DNA of 37,032 nucleotides from Planctomycetia bacterium (GTDB lineage: Bacteria > Planctomycetota > Phycisphaerae > Phycisphaerales > SM1A02). Under the pieces are notes generated by a model. That model was not told the origin of the DNA, made no database searches, and saw nothing but the letters and a program-made list of their open reading frames with translations. Where the stretch lies: the NCBI GenBank assembly GCA_005799205.1, contig SYHM01000036.1, forward strand, positions 1 through 37,032, read 5' to 3'. Both the position numbers and the translations under genes were made by a program. This document shows, piece after piece, positions 7,824-16,294 of this stretch (its first letter is position 1; each line of letters opens with the position of its first letter).

Positions 7824-7829
7824 TATGAT
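7824..7829 (+). promoter_or_regulatory. Candidate -10 element of tatA
   Basis: TATGAT lies 25 nt before the tatA ATG, directly preceded by TG. The leader between them contains CGGAG about six nt before the ATG, so this is a conventional leadered gene. The -35 is not recognisable. Confidence 0.4.
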
Positions 7830-7854
7830 TTGCCGACAAATTCTCGGAGCAACC

Positions 7855-8175
7855 ATGACAACAACACAACAGACACTCCTCGCCTTTTTCAATTTTTCGG
7901 GATGGGAACTGGCGATCATCCTTGTCCTAGGACTCCTCATCTTCGGTCGGCGACTGCCTGAACTTGGCCGGTCAGTCGGAAAGACGATCGTCGAGTTCAA
8001 GAAGGGGCTCGCGGACGTCAATACCGAAGTACGGGATGCCACGAACCAGACCAATTCAGGGGCGCAGTCGACCCAATCGCTCCCGCCGAGTACTCCTTCT
8101 GGAAGCGGCGCAGGCCATGCGAGCCAAAAGTCAGACCCCTACGCTCAGGGGCAGTACCGGCCGCCGCAGTCCTGA
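7855..8175 (+). CDS. tatA: Sec-independent protein translocase TatA
   Basis: Pore-forming subunit of the twin-arginine translocase that exports folded proteins. The 106 residues have a short N-terminal membrane helix (about 15-32) followed by the hinge and amphipathic helix block FGRRLPELGRSVGKTIVEFKKG, the defining TatA/E signature. The tail after residue 65 is Ser/Gly/Pro-rich and disordered. ATG at 7855 was chosen because GGAG sits just upstream; an ATG at 7825 lies inside the -10 hexamer. tatB and tatC are not in the window. The next gene begins 20 nt downstream. Confidence 0.93.
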   Translation: MTTTQQTLLAFFNFSGWELAIILVLGLLIFGRRLPELGRSVGKTIVEFKKGLADVNTEVRDATNQTNSGAQSTQSLPPSTPSGSGAGHASQKSDPYAQGQYRPPQS

Positions 8176-8195
8176 CGGCACGACTGCGGGATCGC

Positions 8196-9380
8196 ATGCC
8201 GCGAGTGCTTGTCTTAGGTTCGGGATTGGTTGGCAGCCTCATCGCTGCCGATCTGGCGCTGACTCCTGGGCTGCGGGTGTCACTCGTCGACGCTCATCAC
8301 GAGTCTCTTGCGAAGGCGCGCGAGCGAACGATGCTCTTGGCAAAGTCTCGCAAGCGCCCTCTCCCCCGCGTGACCGAGATAGTTGCCGATTGTTCATCGA
8401 AACATGAACTCACTCAACTTGCGAGTCGCGTCGATCTCGTCGTAGGAGCCCTCCCCTCGCGCTTTGGCTTCGAGACGCTCAAGACGCTGATCGAGTGCGG
8501 GGTTCCATGCGTTGACATCTCGTTCATGCCCGAAGATTTTCTCTCTCTCAACGCCCTCGCCAAACGAAAGCGCACCGTTGCAGTGGCCGACTGCGGAGTC
8601 GCCCCAGGGATGAGCAACATCCTCGCATCGGCAGCGGAACGGGCGCTCACTCCTTGTGAGCGAATCGAAATCATGGTTGGCGGACTTCCCGTCGATCGCC
8701 ACTGGCCATTCGAGTACAAGGCTGGGTTCTCCCCACTCGATGTGATCGAGGAGTACACACGCCCTTCGAGGGTTGTGGAGCATGGCAAGCAGGTCACGCG
8801 CGAAGCGCTGTGCGACCGCGAACTGATCTCGGTAGAAGGCCTTGGCACCCTCGAAGCGTTTCTCACCGATGGCCTGCGAAGCCTCGCGACAACGCTCGCT
8901 GTGCCCCACATGAGAGAGCGCACACTTCGATGGCCCGGCCATGTCGAACTCATGCGGGTCTTTCGGGAAACTGGGTTCTTCTCCACGACTCCAGTTGAAG
9001 TCAAGGGGGCCATGGTTCGGCCGCTCGATCTGACCGCTGCACTGCTCTTCCCGAAATGGAAGTTCAACAGTGGCGAGGTCGATCTGACCTATCTGCGGGT
9101 CGAAGGAGAGGGCATGGACAGGGGAAGGTCCGTCCGCATGCGATTCGAATTGCTCGATCGGGCCGACCTCGCAAACGCCTGTACAAGTATGGCTCGAACG
9201 ACCGCATTCCCAGCGACTTCGGTTGCACGGTCACTCGTTCAGGGAATGATCGCCGGGAGCGGAGTCTTCGCCCCAGAACAACTGCTCGGGCATCCTCGCG
9301 TGATGAAGAGGCTGTTCGCCGACCTCAAGGCGCGCGGAATCACCGTGAGCTGCGAAGTGGTCGAAGCAGCATCTCTCTGA
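8196..9380 (+). CDS. Saccharopine dehydrogenase-like oxidoreductase
   Basis: NAD(P)-binding protein of the saccharopine dehydrogenase / LYS9-like family. The N-terminal Rossmann motif VLGSGLVGSLIAADL (about residues 5-19) is followed by an ALPSRFG loop and VDISFMPED, then DCGVAPGMSNIL, a block conserved in this family. The C-terminal half is the catalytic-domain type fold including HVELMRVFRETGFF. The 394 residues match the single-domain bacterial members. The actual substrate could be a lysine-pathway or carboxynorspermidine-like intermediate; the sequence alone does not decide. It probably shares a transcript with tatA. Confidence 0.8.
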   Translation: MPRVLVLGSGLVGSLIAADLALTPGLRVSLVDAHHESLAKARERTMLLAKSRKRPLPRVTEIVADCSSKHELTQLASRVDLVVGALPSRFGFETLKTLIECGVPCVDISFMPEDFLSLNALAKRKRTVAVADCGVAPGMSNILASAAERALTPCERIEIMVGGLPVDRHWPFEYKAGFSPLDVIEEYTRPSRVVEHGKQVTREALCDRELISVEGLGTLEAFLTDGLRSLATTLAVPHMRERTLRWPGHVELMRVFRETGFFSTTPVEVKGAMVRPLDLTAALLFPKWKFNSGEVDLTYLRVEGEGMDRGRSVRMRFELLDRADLANACTSMARTTAFPATSVARSLVQGMIAGSGVFAPEQLLGHPRVMKRLFADLKARGITVSCEVVEAASL

Positions 9381-9545
9381 ACACTCCCTTTCGGCTCGTC
9401 CTAGCGCGAGTGGATTTCCCGACGACTCAGCACGCATGAGAAATTCCGGTCGTTTTGCGAGGCAACGCAGGCGCGGCTCTAGGTTCGTCAGATGCCAATG
9501 CACGGAGCGGCGTCGCTCTGCTCTGGCGAAGCACTGGAGGACCTT

Positions 9546-10490
9546 ATGACACGAAGAATTCCATCCCCGACTTGGCAGTTGTTAAGTATTGCGCTGTGTG
9601 TGGCACTTGGACTGACCGCACGACCGACGATGGTCCTCGCGCAAGGCGGCGGATCGTCTGCAGATCCTCCACTGCCGTGCGAGTCCATCGAGTTGCTTTG
9701 TGGCGCACACGGACCTCGTGGCGACCCCGCCGAGGACCCAAACTGCGAGTGCGGCTTGGGAGAGTGGGTTCGCATTGACACTCCGCCAGACCTCGATCCA
9801 GAGATCCCGGTCAACATGCGAATCGCACGATCTGCTGACTTCGTTGATTGGAAACTGCAGTGCACCCGGAGGGCAACTGCATCTCTGGTCAGCGTTGAAG
9901 TGGACGCCTCTGCAGTGAGCCATTTTGGTGCGACTGGCAGCGATACAACCAAGGCGAAGGCGAGTTGTTCTGGAGGCTGGCGAGAATTGTGGCGAGGAAC
10001 CCTGCCGGCCTGTCCGCGTCGTGTCAGTCTCGCGGCGATTGGAAGCGGTTCGCTGTCGATCGCCGCGAGTTGTGCCGCAGAACCTGGCTGCACCGCGTCA
10101 GCTGCAACCTCTGCATCAGGCTCTGCGTCGAGTCGCGGCGATGCAAGCGCGTCGATCGACGGACTCCATCTCGACGGTACGGTCGGCTTTCAAGAATCAT
10201 CTCACAGCACTGAGCTCAGTGGCAACTTCGGCGCGACCGTGGACTTCATCGCTCCATCCATCGATGGTTCGTTGTCGAGTGAGCGGCGGTGGTCCGTGAA
10301 GGGTGATGGATCGGCGACTGGAACGCTCTCGTACACAGTCAAGCCCAATCGCACCTACTGCGCGTTGACGAATCTCCCGATTCATGCGCATTGGGACTTG
10401 AGCGCGGTCGCGACGACGGCACTCAGCGTCGATCGTGGCGGCACTGCCGCCGCGACAGCGGGTGCAACCATGTTGCTGAGGATCCAGTGA
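9546..10490 (+). CDS. Unknown exported protein, Ser/Ala/Gly-rich C-terminal half
   Basis: I do not recognise this family. ATG at 9546 follows a perfect GGAGG five nt upstream. The 314 residues start with a clear Sec signal peptide (hydrophobic about 11-29, cleavage near VLAQ|GGG). A Cys-rich segment follows (PCESIELLCG, NCECG). Residues from about 110 on are rich in Ser/Ala/Gly/Thr with alternating hydrophobic positions, like a beta-rich secreted domain. The sequence resembles small planctomycete extracellular proteins in composition only. Its stop overlaps the start of the next exported protein by one base, so the two are one translational unit and probably act together. No dockerin or CTERM tail is present. 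Confidence 0.75.
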   Translation: MTRRIPSPTWQLLSIALCVALGLTARPTMVLAQGGGSSADPPLPCESIELLCGAHGPRGDPAEDPNCECGLGEWVRIDTPPDLDPEIPVNMRIARSADFVDWKLQCTRRATASLVSVEVDASAVSHFGATGSDTTKAKASCSGGWRELWRGTLPACPRRVSLAAIGSGSLSIAASCAAEPGCTASAATSASGSASSRGDASASIDGLHLDGTVGFQESSHSTELSGNFGATVDFIAPSIDGSLSSERRWSVKGDGSATGTLSYTVKPNRTYCALTNLPIHAHWDLSAVATTALSVDRGGTAAATAGATMLLRIQ

Positions 10491-12340
10491 TGGCTCGAAC
10501 GACGTTTGCGGCGTTCCTCCTTGCACTCAGCATGGCGGTGATCACACGGGCTCAGGTGCAGGAGGAGGGCGCGGGGGCGCGCTCCCTCCTGTATGGGGCC
10601 TTTGATGAGCTCGTCCGTTCGATGCGCGACCAGTTTGCAGCAGAGGATCACGCCTTGCTCGTGGGGAGAAAACTCTCAGTCGATTGGTCGCTCGCGCCTG
10701 CGCTCTTGATACGAGACATCATCGACGGCCAGCCGCCAAGTCATTGGTGCGCACACCTCGACGACGGATACGGATCGGCCGACCCGCTTTCTATCCAACC
10801 GCAATTCGTTCCTCCCGAGGTTGCGATGGGATGCGACCGATTGCGCTCGCACTTCCACGAGCTCGAAGTGGAGTATCTCGCCGAGCGCCAAGAAGGAACA
10901 GGAGCTGAGGTTCCACCAGCAATCTCATGGAGGTGCCTCTTCACATCGACGACAACGCGGATGCGCACAAGCTGGTACGAGCCGCAGGTCAGCCTGCGCG
11001 GCATCGACTTCCCACTTCCTGCTGATCGCACACTCCTCGAGTGGGACGCACGTTCGATGCGAGTTCGTGTGCTCGATGGTTCAGCCCACTTAGAAGCAGT
11101 GTGGCCACAGGCAGTGCCGACCTTGGACAACCTTGGAGACTGCTACGACCTCTTTGACACATTGCGCGCGTGGCACTGGTCGAAGCGACTCGATGCATCG
11201 GGCCACGAGGCACGCGCACTGGCGTGCACTCACGGCGAAGATCAGCACATCCCTCGGACGGCTACCTGGACCCGTCTTGGCGAGGGCGCGTGGCAGCTCT
11301 CGATCGCTCTGCGACCTGCGGTTGCTGAGAGGAGTGCGGGATTTACAGTGGAACAAGTTGGGATCGACCCCAACTCGCCTCGACCGGGACGCCTGACCGC
11401 GCGAGTGCCGATCGTCGAGGAGGGGACCCAGTTGCTCATTCGGTTTGAGGCGCCGAGCGAGCCCGACCCGCGCTCGCGAGAGAGCAACTTGAACGGGGCC
11501 TGCTTTCCCCAAAGGATGTCACTGCTGGTCGATCAACGAGAAATCGCGTCTGCGACTCTTGCGCCGATCCAATGTGGAGTCGTCCGCGATCACGCGGCTC
11601 CCGATCCCCTGCTGCCGACTGGTGCCTGGGCCGATGCGATCATGCGCACTCGACTCGCTCAAGAATCGCCAGCGGTGCCAGATCCCTACCCAGCAGCGCT
11701 GTTGACATCACGATGGCCAGTTGACGTTGTACGCGCTCGACTCACGGCGAATTCGTGGGTCTTCGCGATGCGCGGAGACGCAGCGGGGGTCATCGAGGCG
11801 CAGACCGCAGCACAAGTCCTCCGTCAACGAGCCGGCCTCGGCCACCACCAGCTTGCGGCGCTGCAGACTCTCGCTGAGTCTTTCACCCTCGCGGATGCCC
11901 CCGACAATGTCATCAGCACCGTTGCACTCCGACATGCACTTGCTGCGAGCGAACTTGCAGACGAGGCGCTTGTGCCAGCGTGTCTTGCTGCAACTGGCTC
12001 GGGACGATTCTGGGCTGCGCTCGACATCGCACGTGCTGCGCTTTCTCGGCTCGAGCACGGCGACACCACCGCTTCGCGATGGCACGCCGTCGAGGCAGAA
12101 TTGCTCCACTGGTGCGACGATCCAGCGTCGCACTGTGCACGCGGAGCCGACCCCGCTGTTCTCTTGTTCGCGGAGCGATACAGACTCGACCTCCCATCGA
12201 TCTCGCAGCGAGTTCAACCGCGCCAGCCCCTCTCGACAGTCGATGGGCGTGCCGCTGGGATTGCCTATCGAGTCGTCGATGCGTGTCTCAGTGCGCCCAT
12301 GCCCCCCATGCCACCCATGATTACTCACGACCATCGATGA
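10490..12340 (+). CDS. Unknown exported protein of 616 residues
   Basis: No family recognised. ATG at 10490 overlaps the previous stop (TGATG), with GAGG about ten nt upstream. A signal peptide spans about residues 1-21 (FAAFLLALSMAVITRAQ). Residues 30-260 contain scattered Cys and Trp, suggesting a secreted disulfide-bonded domain. The C-terminal third (about 400-590) is Ala/Leu-rich and helical, possibly TPR-like repeats, but I cannot assign a repeat length. The tail has a Pro-Met-rich end (PMPPMPPM) and His residues. The 3' end overlaps the convergent cytochrome/LRR gene by 20 bp. It is coupled to the preceding gene. Confidence 0.75.
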   Translation: MARTTFAAFLLALSMAVITRAQVQEEGAGARSLLYGAFDELVRSMRDQFAAEDHALLVGRKLSVDWSLAPALLIRDIIDGQPPSHWCAHLDDGYGSADPLSIQPQFVPPEVAMGCDRLRSHFHELEVEYLAERQEGTGAEVPPAISWRCLFTSTTTRMRTSWYEPQVSLRGIDFPLPADRTLLEWDARSMRVRVLDGSAHLEAVWPQAVPTLDNLGDCYDLFDTLRAWHWSKRLDASGHEARALACTHGEDQHIPRTATWTRLGEGAWQLSIALRPAVAERSAGFTVEQVGIDPNSPRPGRLTARVPIVEEGTQLLIRFEAPSEPDPRSRESNLNGACFPQRMSLLVDQREIASATLAPIQCGVVRDHAAPDPLLPTGAWADAIMRTRLAQESPAVPDPYPAALLTSRWPVDVVRARLTANSWVFAMRGDAAGVIEAQTAAQVLRQRAGLGHHQLAALQTLAESFTLADAPDNVISTVALRHALAASELADEALVPACLAATGSGRFWAALDIARAALSRLEHGDTTASRWHAVEAELLHWCDDPASHCARGADPAVLLFAERYRLDLPSISQRVQPRQPLSTVDGRAAGIAYRVVDACLSAPMPPMPPMITHDHR

Positions 12341-13763
12341 CCTGCACATCAGGTCGACTCACACGAAATCGATCGACTCCCGCGGATGTGGTTGCACTCG
12401 ACCACAGGTAAAGCTTCTGGAGCGACTTGAGGTTCCGAAGCGAGTCGAGCCCTCGATCGGTCAGAGGAGTCGCCACGAAGTTGATCGACCGCAGATTCGG
12501 CAGCGTTGCGACAGCAGCCGCGACATTGTCTCCTGCCTCAGTGTGATCCAGCCGAAGAGCACGAAGGTGGTTGAGTTGAAGGAACGAACCTCCAACAAGG
12601 TCTCCGAACTCCCCGTGAGCAAGGTTCAGGATCACAAGAAACTCTGCGAGTGAAGTGATGCGCTCGAGGTCGTTCGCCGTCACTGGCGGGGTCGCGCGTG
12701 ACGCATCCACTTCGAAACTCGAGCTCCCAGCCGCCACTGGCGCGACCGAGATTCCTCGCTTCGCGAGCACGCGTGTCTCAGCCTGAATTCGCGCGAGTTC
12801 ATCCTGAGTAAGCGAGCGCTCTGGAATCGACCACCCCGAGTCACTGAGCGCACCAGGGGATGTGGTCGCCCCTCGCGGCGCTCCCTGCGAGATCCACTGC
12901 CGGATCAGTGCAATCTCGCCTTGCGGCACACGATCGCCTTCTGGAGGCATTGCGCCTTCGTCATCCGCGGGCAACTCGATGTAGTTCACCATCAAACTCG
13001 CCAGCACATCGCCAGGCTTCACAACCCACTCTCCCGCGCGCTCCGCGGTCATCCGGTCGTAGTCGTCGAGTCGGACGCCGCCCTTTTTCTTGCCGTTGCC
13101 GTGACACTCGTAGCAACGAGACTTCAGAATTGGCACGATCTGTGAATCAAAATCGATCACTGCATCACCATGAGCCACAACAACGGGGGCTGATTCACCG
13201 CTCGCAAGCACCACCTCCGGCGCGGAAGCGATACCGAGCCGCTCCTTCGCGGCACGGACTGCGTCATCGCGCTGAGCCCTTTCAGTCTGGTCAAGTGCGG
13301 CCCACACGGCGTCAGCGAGGTACGAATCTCCATACACCATCGATCCGCCAAAGTGGCCTGTGAGCGAGACCGCTCCAGCGGCAGCGATCAGAGTCATGCG
13401 CCACAACCCCACGCGGCCACCCAGTCGCCTCTGCTGGATCACTCCCCCGCCAACTGCGAGGGCGAGCAGGACCACGGCTGAGCCGACCCCAAGCCACCGA
13501 TGAAGAAAGAGGGTTCCTGAACTCGGGTGTGATTCATACTCAGCGCTACACCAGCCACTTGCCGCTGTCGCGAGCGACGCGATTGCCGCGAACCAAATCG
13601 CGACAAGCGCAAATGCTGAGAGTGCTTGATCGCGGCGAATCGCTCGCCAGCACTCAACGAGTGCCGCTGCGACGGCGAGTGCGATCGGAAAGTGCACAAA
13701 CACGGGATGCAGCCGACCCAGAACAGTCAGCCACGCATCAAGTGGAAAAGCTGCCACAACCAT
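12321..13763 (-). CDS. DUF2231 - cytochrome c (planctomycete type) - leucine-rich repeat membrane protein
   Basis: A 480-residue fusion. Residues 15-145 have four hydrophobic segments with LHPVFVHFPIAL, typical of the DUF2231 membrane domain. Residues 205-300 are a single-heme cytochrome c domain of the planctomycete type: CYECH at 217-221 and a likely axial Met in GAMPPEGD. Residues 380-480 are leucine-rich-repeat-like (repeated LxxLxxLxL spacing: LNHLRALRL, LPNLRSINF, LKSLQKLYL). Such proteins are frequent in Planctomycetota, often beside DUF1549/DUF1553 genes, but none are here. An electron-transfer or sensing role at the membrane is inferred. TATTCT ends 7 nt before the ATG and no Shine-Dalgarno is present. 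Confidence 0.85.
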   Translation of the reverse strand: MVVAAFPLDAWLTVLGRLHPVFVHFPIALAVAAALVECWRAIRRDQALSAFALVAIWFAAIASLATAASGWCSAEYESHPSSGTLFLHRWLGVGSAVVLLALAVGGGVIQQRRLGGRVGLWRMTLIAAAGAVSLTGHFGGSMVYGDSYLADAVWAALDQTERAQRDDAVRAAKERLGIASAPEVVLASGESAPVVVAHGDAVIDFDSQIVPILKSRCYECHGNGKKKGGVRLDDYDRMTAERAGEWVVKPGDVLASLMVNYIELPADDEGAMPPEGDRVPQGEIALIRQWISQGAPRGATTSPGALSDSGWSIPERSLTQDELARIQAETRVLAKRGISVAPVAAGSSSFEVDASRATPPVTANDLERITSLAEFLVILNLAHGEFGDLVGGSFLQLNHLRALRLDHTEAGDNVAAAVATLPNLRSINFVATPLTDRGLDSLRNLKSLQKLYLWSSATTSAGVDRFRVSRPDVQVIDGRE

Positions 13764-13770
13764 CAGTTCA

Positions 13771-13776
13771 AGAATA
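13771..13776 (-). promoter_or_regulatory. Candidate -10 element of the cytochrome/LRR gene (leaderless)
   Basis: TATTCT on the minus strand ends 7 nt before the ATG at 13763, with no purine-rich site between. It lies in the 36-bp gap after murG, so the gene may be transcribed both from here and by readthrough from ftsW-murG. Confidence 0.4.
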
Positions 13777-13799
13777 GCGCAGCTCGCAGCCCACTCAGC

Positions 13800-15008
13800 C
13801 TATGCAGGGCTGCAGTGCGATCGAAACGCACTGCCGCGCAAAAGGAACTCGGCGATTTGTTCGGCGCTGTCAGGTGGCGGCAGCACTTGGAGTGCCTTGC
13901 GCATTGCGTAGCGCGCTTCGCCAGACCCCATCAACGCAAGAACGCGGGCGCCCAGCCCAGCCGCGTTCTTCTGTGGATCTACCGCGTCGAGCTCCATCGC
14001 CGCTGCCCCCGCGTTCACAAGTGGGAGCGCATTCTCGCGCTGATGCAAGTCGTGGTGGTACGGGTAGGGAGCGAAGACCGTGGGAGTTTGATTCGCCTGC
14101 GCCTCAGCGACTGAACTCGCCCCAGCCCGACTCAGTGCGAGATCAGCCGCTCCCCATGCAATTCCGATTCGGTGCATGAAGGGCACCACCGCCGCGCGGA
14201 CTCCCGACTCACGCCAAGCCCGTTCGTATCGCGTGACGCCCCCCACGGGGTTTGCGCCGCACAAGTGCAGCACCTGCCAGTTCGCGAAGCGATCCGCATG
14301 TACTCGCGCCAAGTACACAGCAAGTTCGTTCAGACTCTGCGCTCCCTGTGACGCCCCTGTGATCAAGAGCACGGGGACGGCCGGATCGAGTCCGAGTTCG
14401 GCGCGACAGAGTTCCTTCGACGCTGGTGCGATTGCGATCCTGCGAATTGGCATCCCAATGACGGCAGTGGCGAATCCAGGAATCCCTGGGACGGCAACAG
14501 CCGAAACCGTTTGCGTCGCAGATCGAGCCACCAGTCGATTGGCTCGGCCAGGCGTTGCATCGAGATTGACCAGCAAAACTCGTACACCGGCACGCCTCCC
14601 AGCACGCGCAACGACAGGAGTCACGAATCCGCCGAGAGAAACGATCCAGTCTGGCTTCGTACGAGCGATGAGCGCGCGCGCATCCGCCCTCCCGCGGGTG
14701 ATCCCGACAAGGAATCGAATGAACTTGCGCGGATCGGTCGAGAATGGCTGCGCGCGGATCGGCGCAAACTCGGCTCCAGCCTCTCGCAACATCGACGCAT
14801 CGATCGCTCTCGACGAACATGCGAAAATGGTTCGGGCGCTCGGATGAAGCGACCGGATGCGTTCAGCGATCGCCAGCCCTGGAGCGATGTGACCGCCAGT
14901 CCCGCCGCCAGCTAGGAGAATCACGGGGGCCCCACCATTCCCTGAGCTTGTGTTCAGTCGATTCGTGTGCCACCTCCCTGATTCGACGCCAACGACCGCC
15001 CCAGTCAT
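13800..15008 (-). CDS. murG: UDP-GlcNAc--lipid I N-acetylglucosaminyltransferase MurG
   Basis: Makes lipid II from lipid I at the inner face of the membrane. The GT-B fold enzyme begins with LLAGGGTGGHIAPGLAIAE (from about residue 31). Later come SLGGFVTPVVARAGR, the donor-site region ITGASQGAQSLNE, and LSRAGASSVAEAQANQTPTV near the UDP-GlcNAc pocket. At 402 residues it is longer than the usual ~355, partly because of about 28 extra residues before the first strand; a later start is possible. The ATG shares ATGA with the ftsW stop. The pair keeps the classic ftsW-murG order of the division/cell-wall cluster. Confidence 0.93.
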   Translation of the reverse strand: MTGAVVGVESGRWHTNRLNTSSGNGGAPVILLAGGGTGGHIAPGLAIAERIRSLHPSARTIFACSSRAIDASMLREAGAEFAPIRAQPFSTDPRKFIRFLVGITRGRADARALIARTKPDWIVSLGGFVTPVVARAGRRAGVRVLLVNLDATPGRANRLVARSATQTVSAVAVPGIPGFATAVIGMPIRRIAIAPASKELCRAELGLDPAVPVLLITGASQGAQSLNELAVYLARVHADRFANWQVLHLCGANPVGGVTRYERAWRESGVRAAVVPFMHRIGIAWGAADLALSRAGASSVAEAQANQTPTVFAPYPYHHDLHQRENALPLVNAGAAAMELDAVDPQKNAAGLGARVLALMGSGEARYAMRKALQVLPPPDSAEQIAEFLLRGSAFRSHCSPA

Positions 15009-16222
15009 TGCGCGGCCCGTGCGTGGGAACCTACAACCAGCGGATCATCGCCCACTGAGTGGCTGTGGCTTTCAACTGCTTCCTCTCGCGCGAGCCTTCG
15101 GTCCATCGAGATGATGAGGCCGAGTGAAAAGCATGTCAGCATCCAGCCTGTGCCGCCTCGCGAAAGCAGTGGAAGCGCGATCCCCTTTGTTGGAGCGAGC
15201 CCGGTCACAACAAGGATGTTGATGAGCGCTTGAAACCCGATCGTCGCGAGCACACCGAGCCCAACCAATTGCGAGTATGGATCAAGTCTCGGCGACTGCA
15301 CAGTGCCGCGCACCCCACGGGCCGCGCCGATCACAGCCCATCCGCATCCGAGCAAGAGTGCGTAGAGCGCGATGACGAGGAACGCTCCGATGATTCCTGT
15401 CTCCTCACAGATAATCGCGTAGATGAAATCGGTTGTCCCCTCTGGCAAGTATCCAAACTTCTGGACGCTGTTGCCAAGCCCTCGACCAGTGAGTCCTCCG
15501 CCACTGATCGCCCCCATCGACTGAATGATGTGATACCCAATTCCCTGTGAGTCGGCGTACGGATCGAGATAGGCGATGATGCGATTCACGCGGTATGGGC
15601 TCACAATGATCAGCCCTATAAATCCGACGATCGCCACAGGGGCGAGCAGCGCGGCGTGCCACCAGCGACAGCCCGCAGCAACCACCACGATGAGGGCGAT
15701 CAACATCACAAGGGTGGCCGTCCCGAGGTCTTCGATTGCGATCCCCATCGCCACGAGCGCTGTGAATGCGATCGGAGGAAGGAATCCACCCCAGAATGAC
15801 TTCAGCCGCTCGCCTCGAGTGCAACACCACCACGCAAGAAGCAGCGGCATTCCCCACTTGGCAAGCTCGCTTGGTTGAAAAGTGATTGGCCCGATGCTGA
15901 TCCAACGGCTCGCTCCATTCACTTCGCGACCGATTCCTGGCACGTGCACGAGCACGATTCCCGCGAAGATCATCGCGATGATCGGCCAGACTGGATTCCA
16001 GATTCCGCGCGCGGCCCCCAACCTCTCGACAGAAATCCGCGCACCAATCAGCAGGCAGAACGCCGATGCGACGGCGAAGAGAGTTGAACGACCCAGGAGG
16101 ATCGCCTCAAAGGTCGTGCTGCCCTCTCCCGAGACGTCAAGGCTCGCCGAACTCACAAAGACCACCCCCATCACGAGGAGGCAGATCGCGCACAGACCGA
16201 TACCGTGACCAGCTCTCAGCAC
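15005..16222 (-). CDS. ftsW: SEDS peptidoglycan polymerase FtsW/RodA
   Basis: SEDS-family membrane glycosyltransferase that polymerises lipid II, partnering a class B penicillin-binding protein. The 405 residues have about ten hydrophobic segments and the SEDS blocks GASRWISIGPITFQPSELAK, GGLTGRGLGNSVQKFGYLPE and TDFIYAIICEETG near residue 270. The C-terminal block has GIALPLLSRGGTGWML. Placement directly upstream of murG argues for FtsW over RodA. The start is GTG at 16222, the only in-frame start upstream of the first membrane segment. No clear ribosome site is seen. It is divergent from miaB with 72 bp between starts. Confidence 0.92.
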   Translation of the reverse strand: MLRAGHGIGLCAICLLVMGVVFVSSASLDVSGEGSTTFEAILLGRSTLFAVASAFCLLIGARISVERLGAARGIWNPVWPIIAMIFAGIVLVHVPGIGREVNGASRWISIGPITFQPSELAKWGMPLLLAWWCCTRGERLKSFWGGFLPPIAFTALVAMGIAIEDLGTATLVMLIALIVVVAAGCRWWHAALLAPVAIVGFIGLIIVSPYRVNRIIAYLDPYADSQGIGYHIIQSMGAISGGGLTGRGLGNSVQKFGYLPEGTTDFIYAIICEETGIIGAFLVIALYALLLGCGWAVIGAARGVRGTVQSPRLDPYSQLVGLGVLATIGFQALINILVVTGLAPTKGIALPLLSRGGTGWMLTCFSLGLIISMDRRLAREEAVESHSHSVGDDPLVVGSHARAAQ

Positions 16223-16294
16223 CGTGCATCTATCGGCAACTCTGTGTCGCTTCCACCAAGATTGCCACGCTGGGTAGTACCCTCACCCCTCCGT

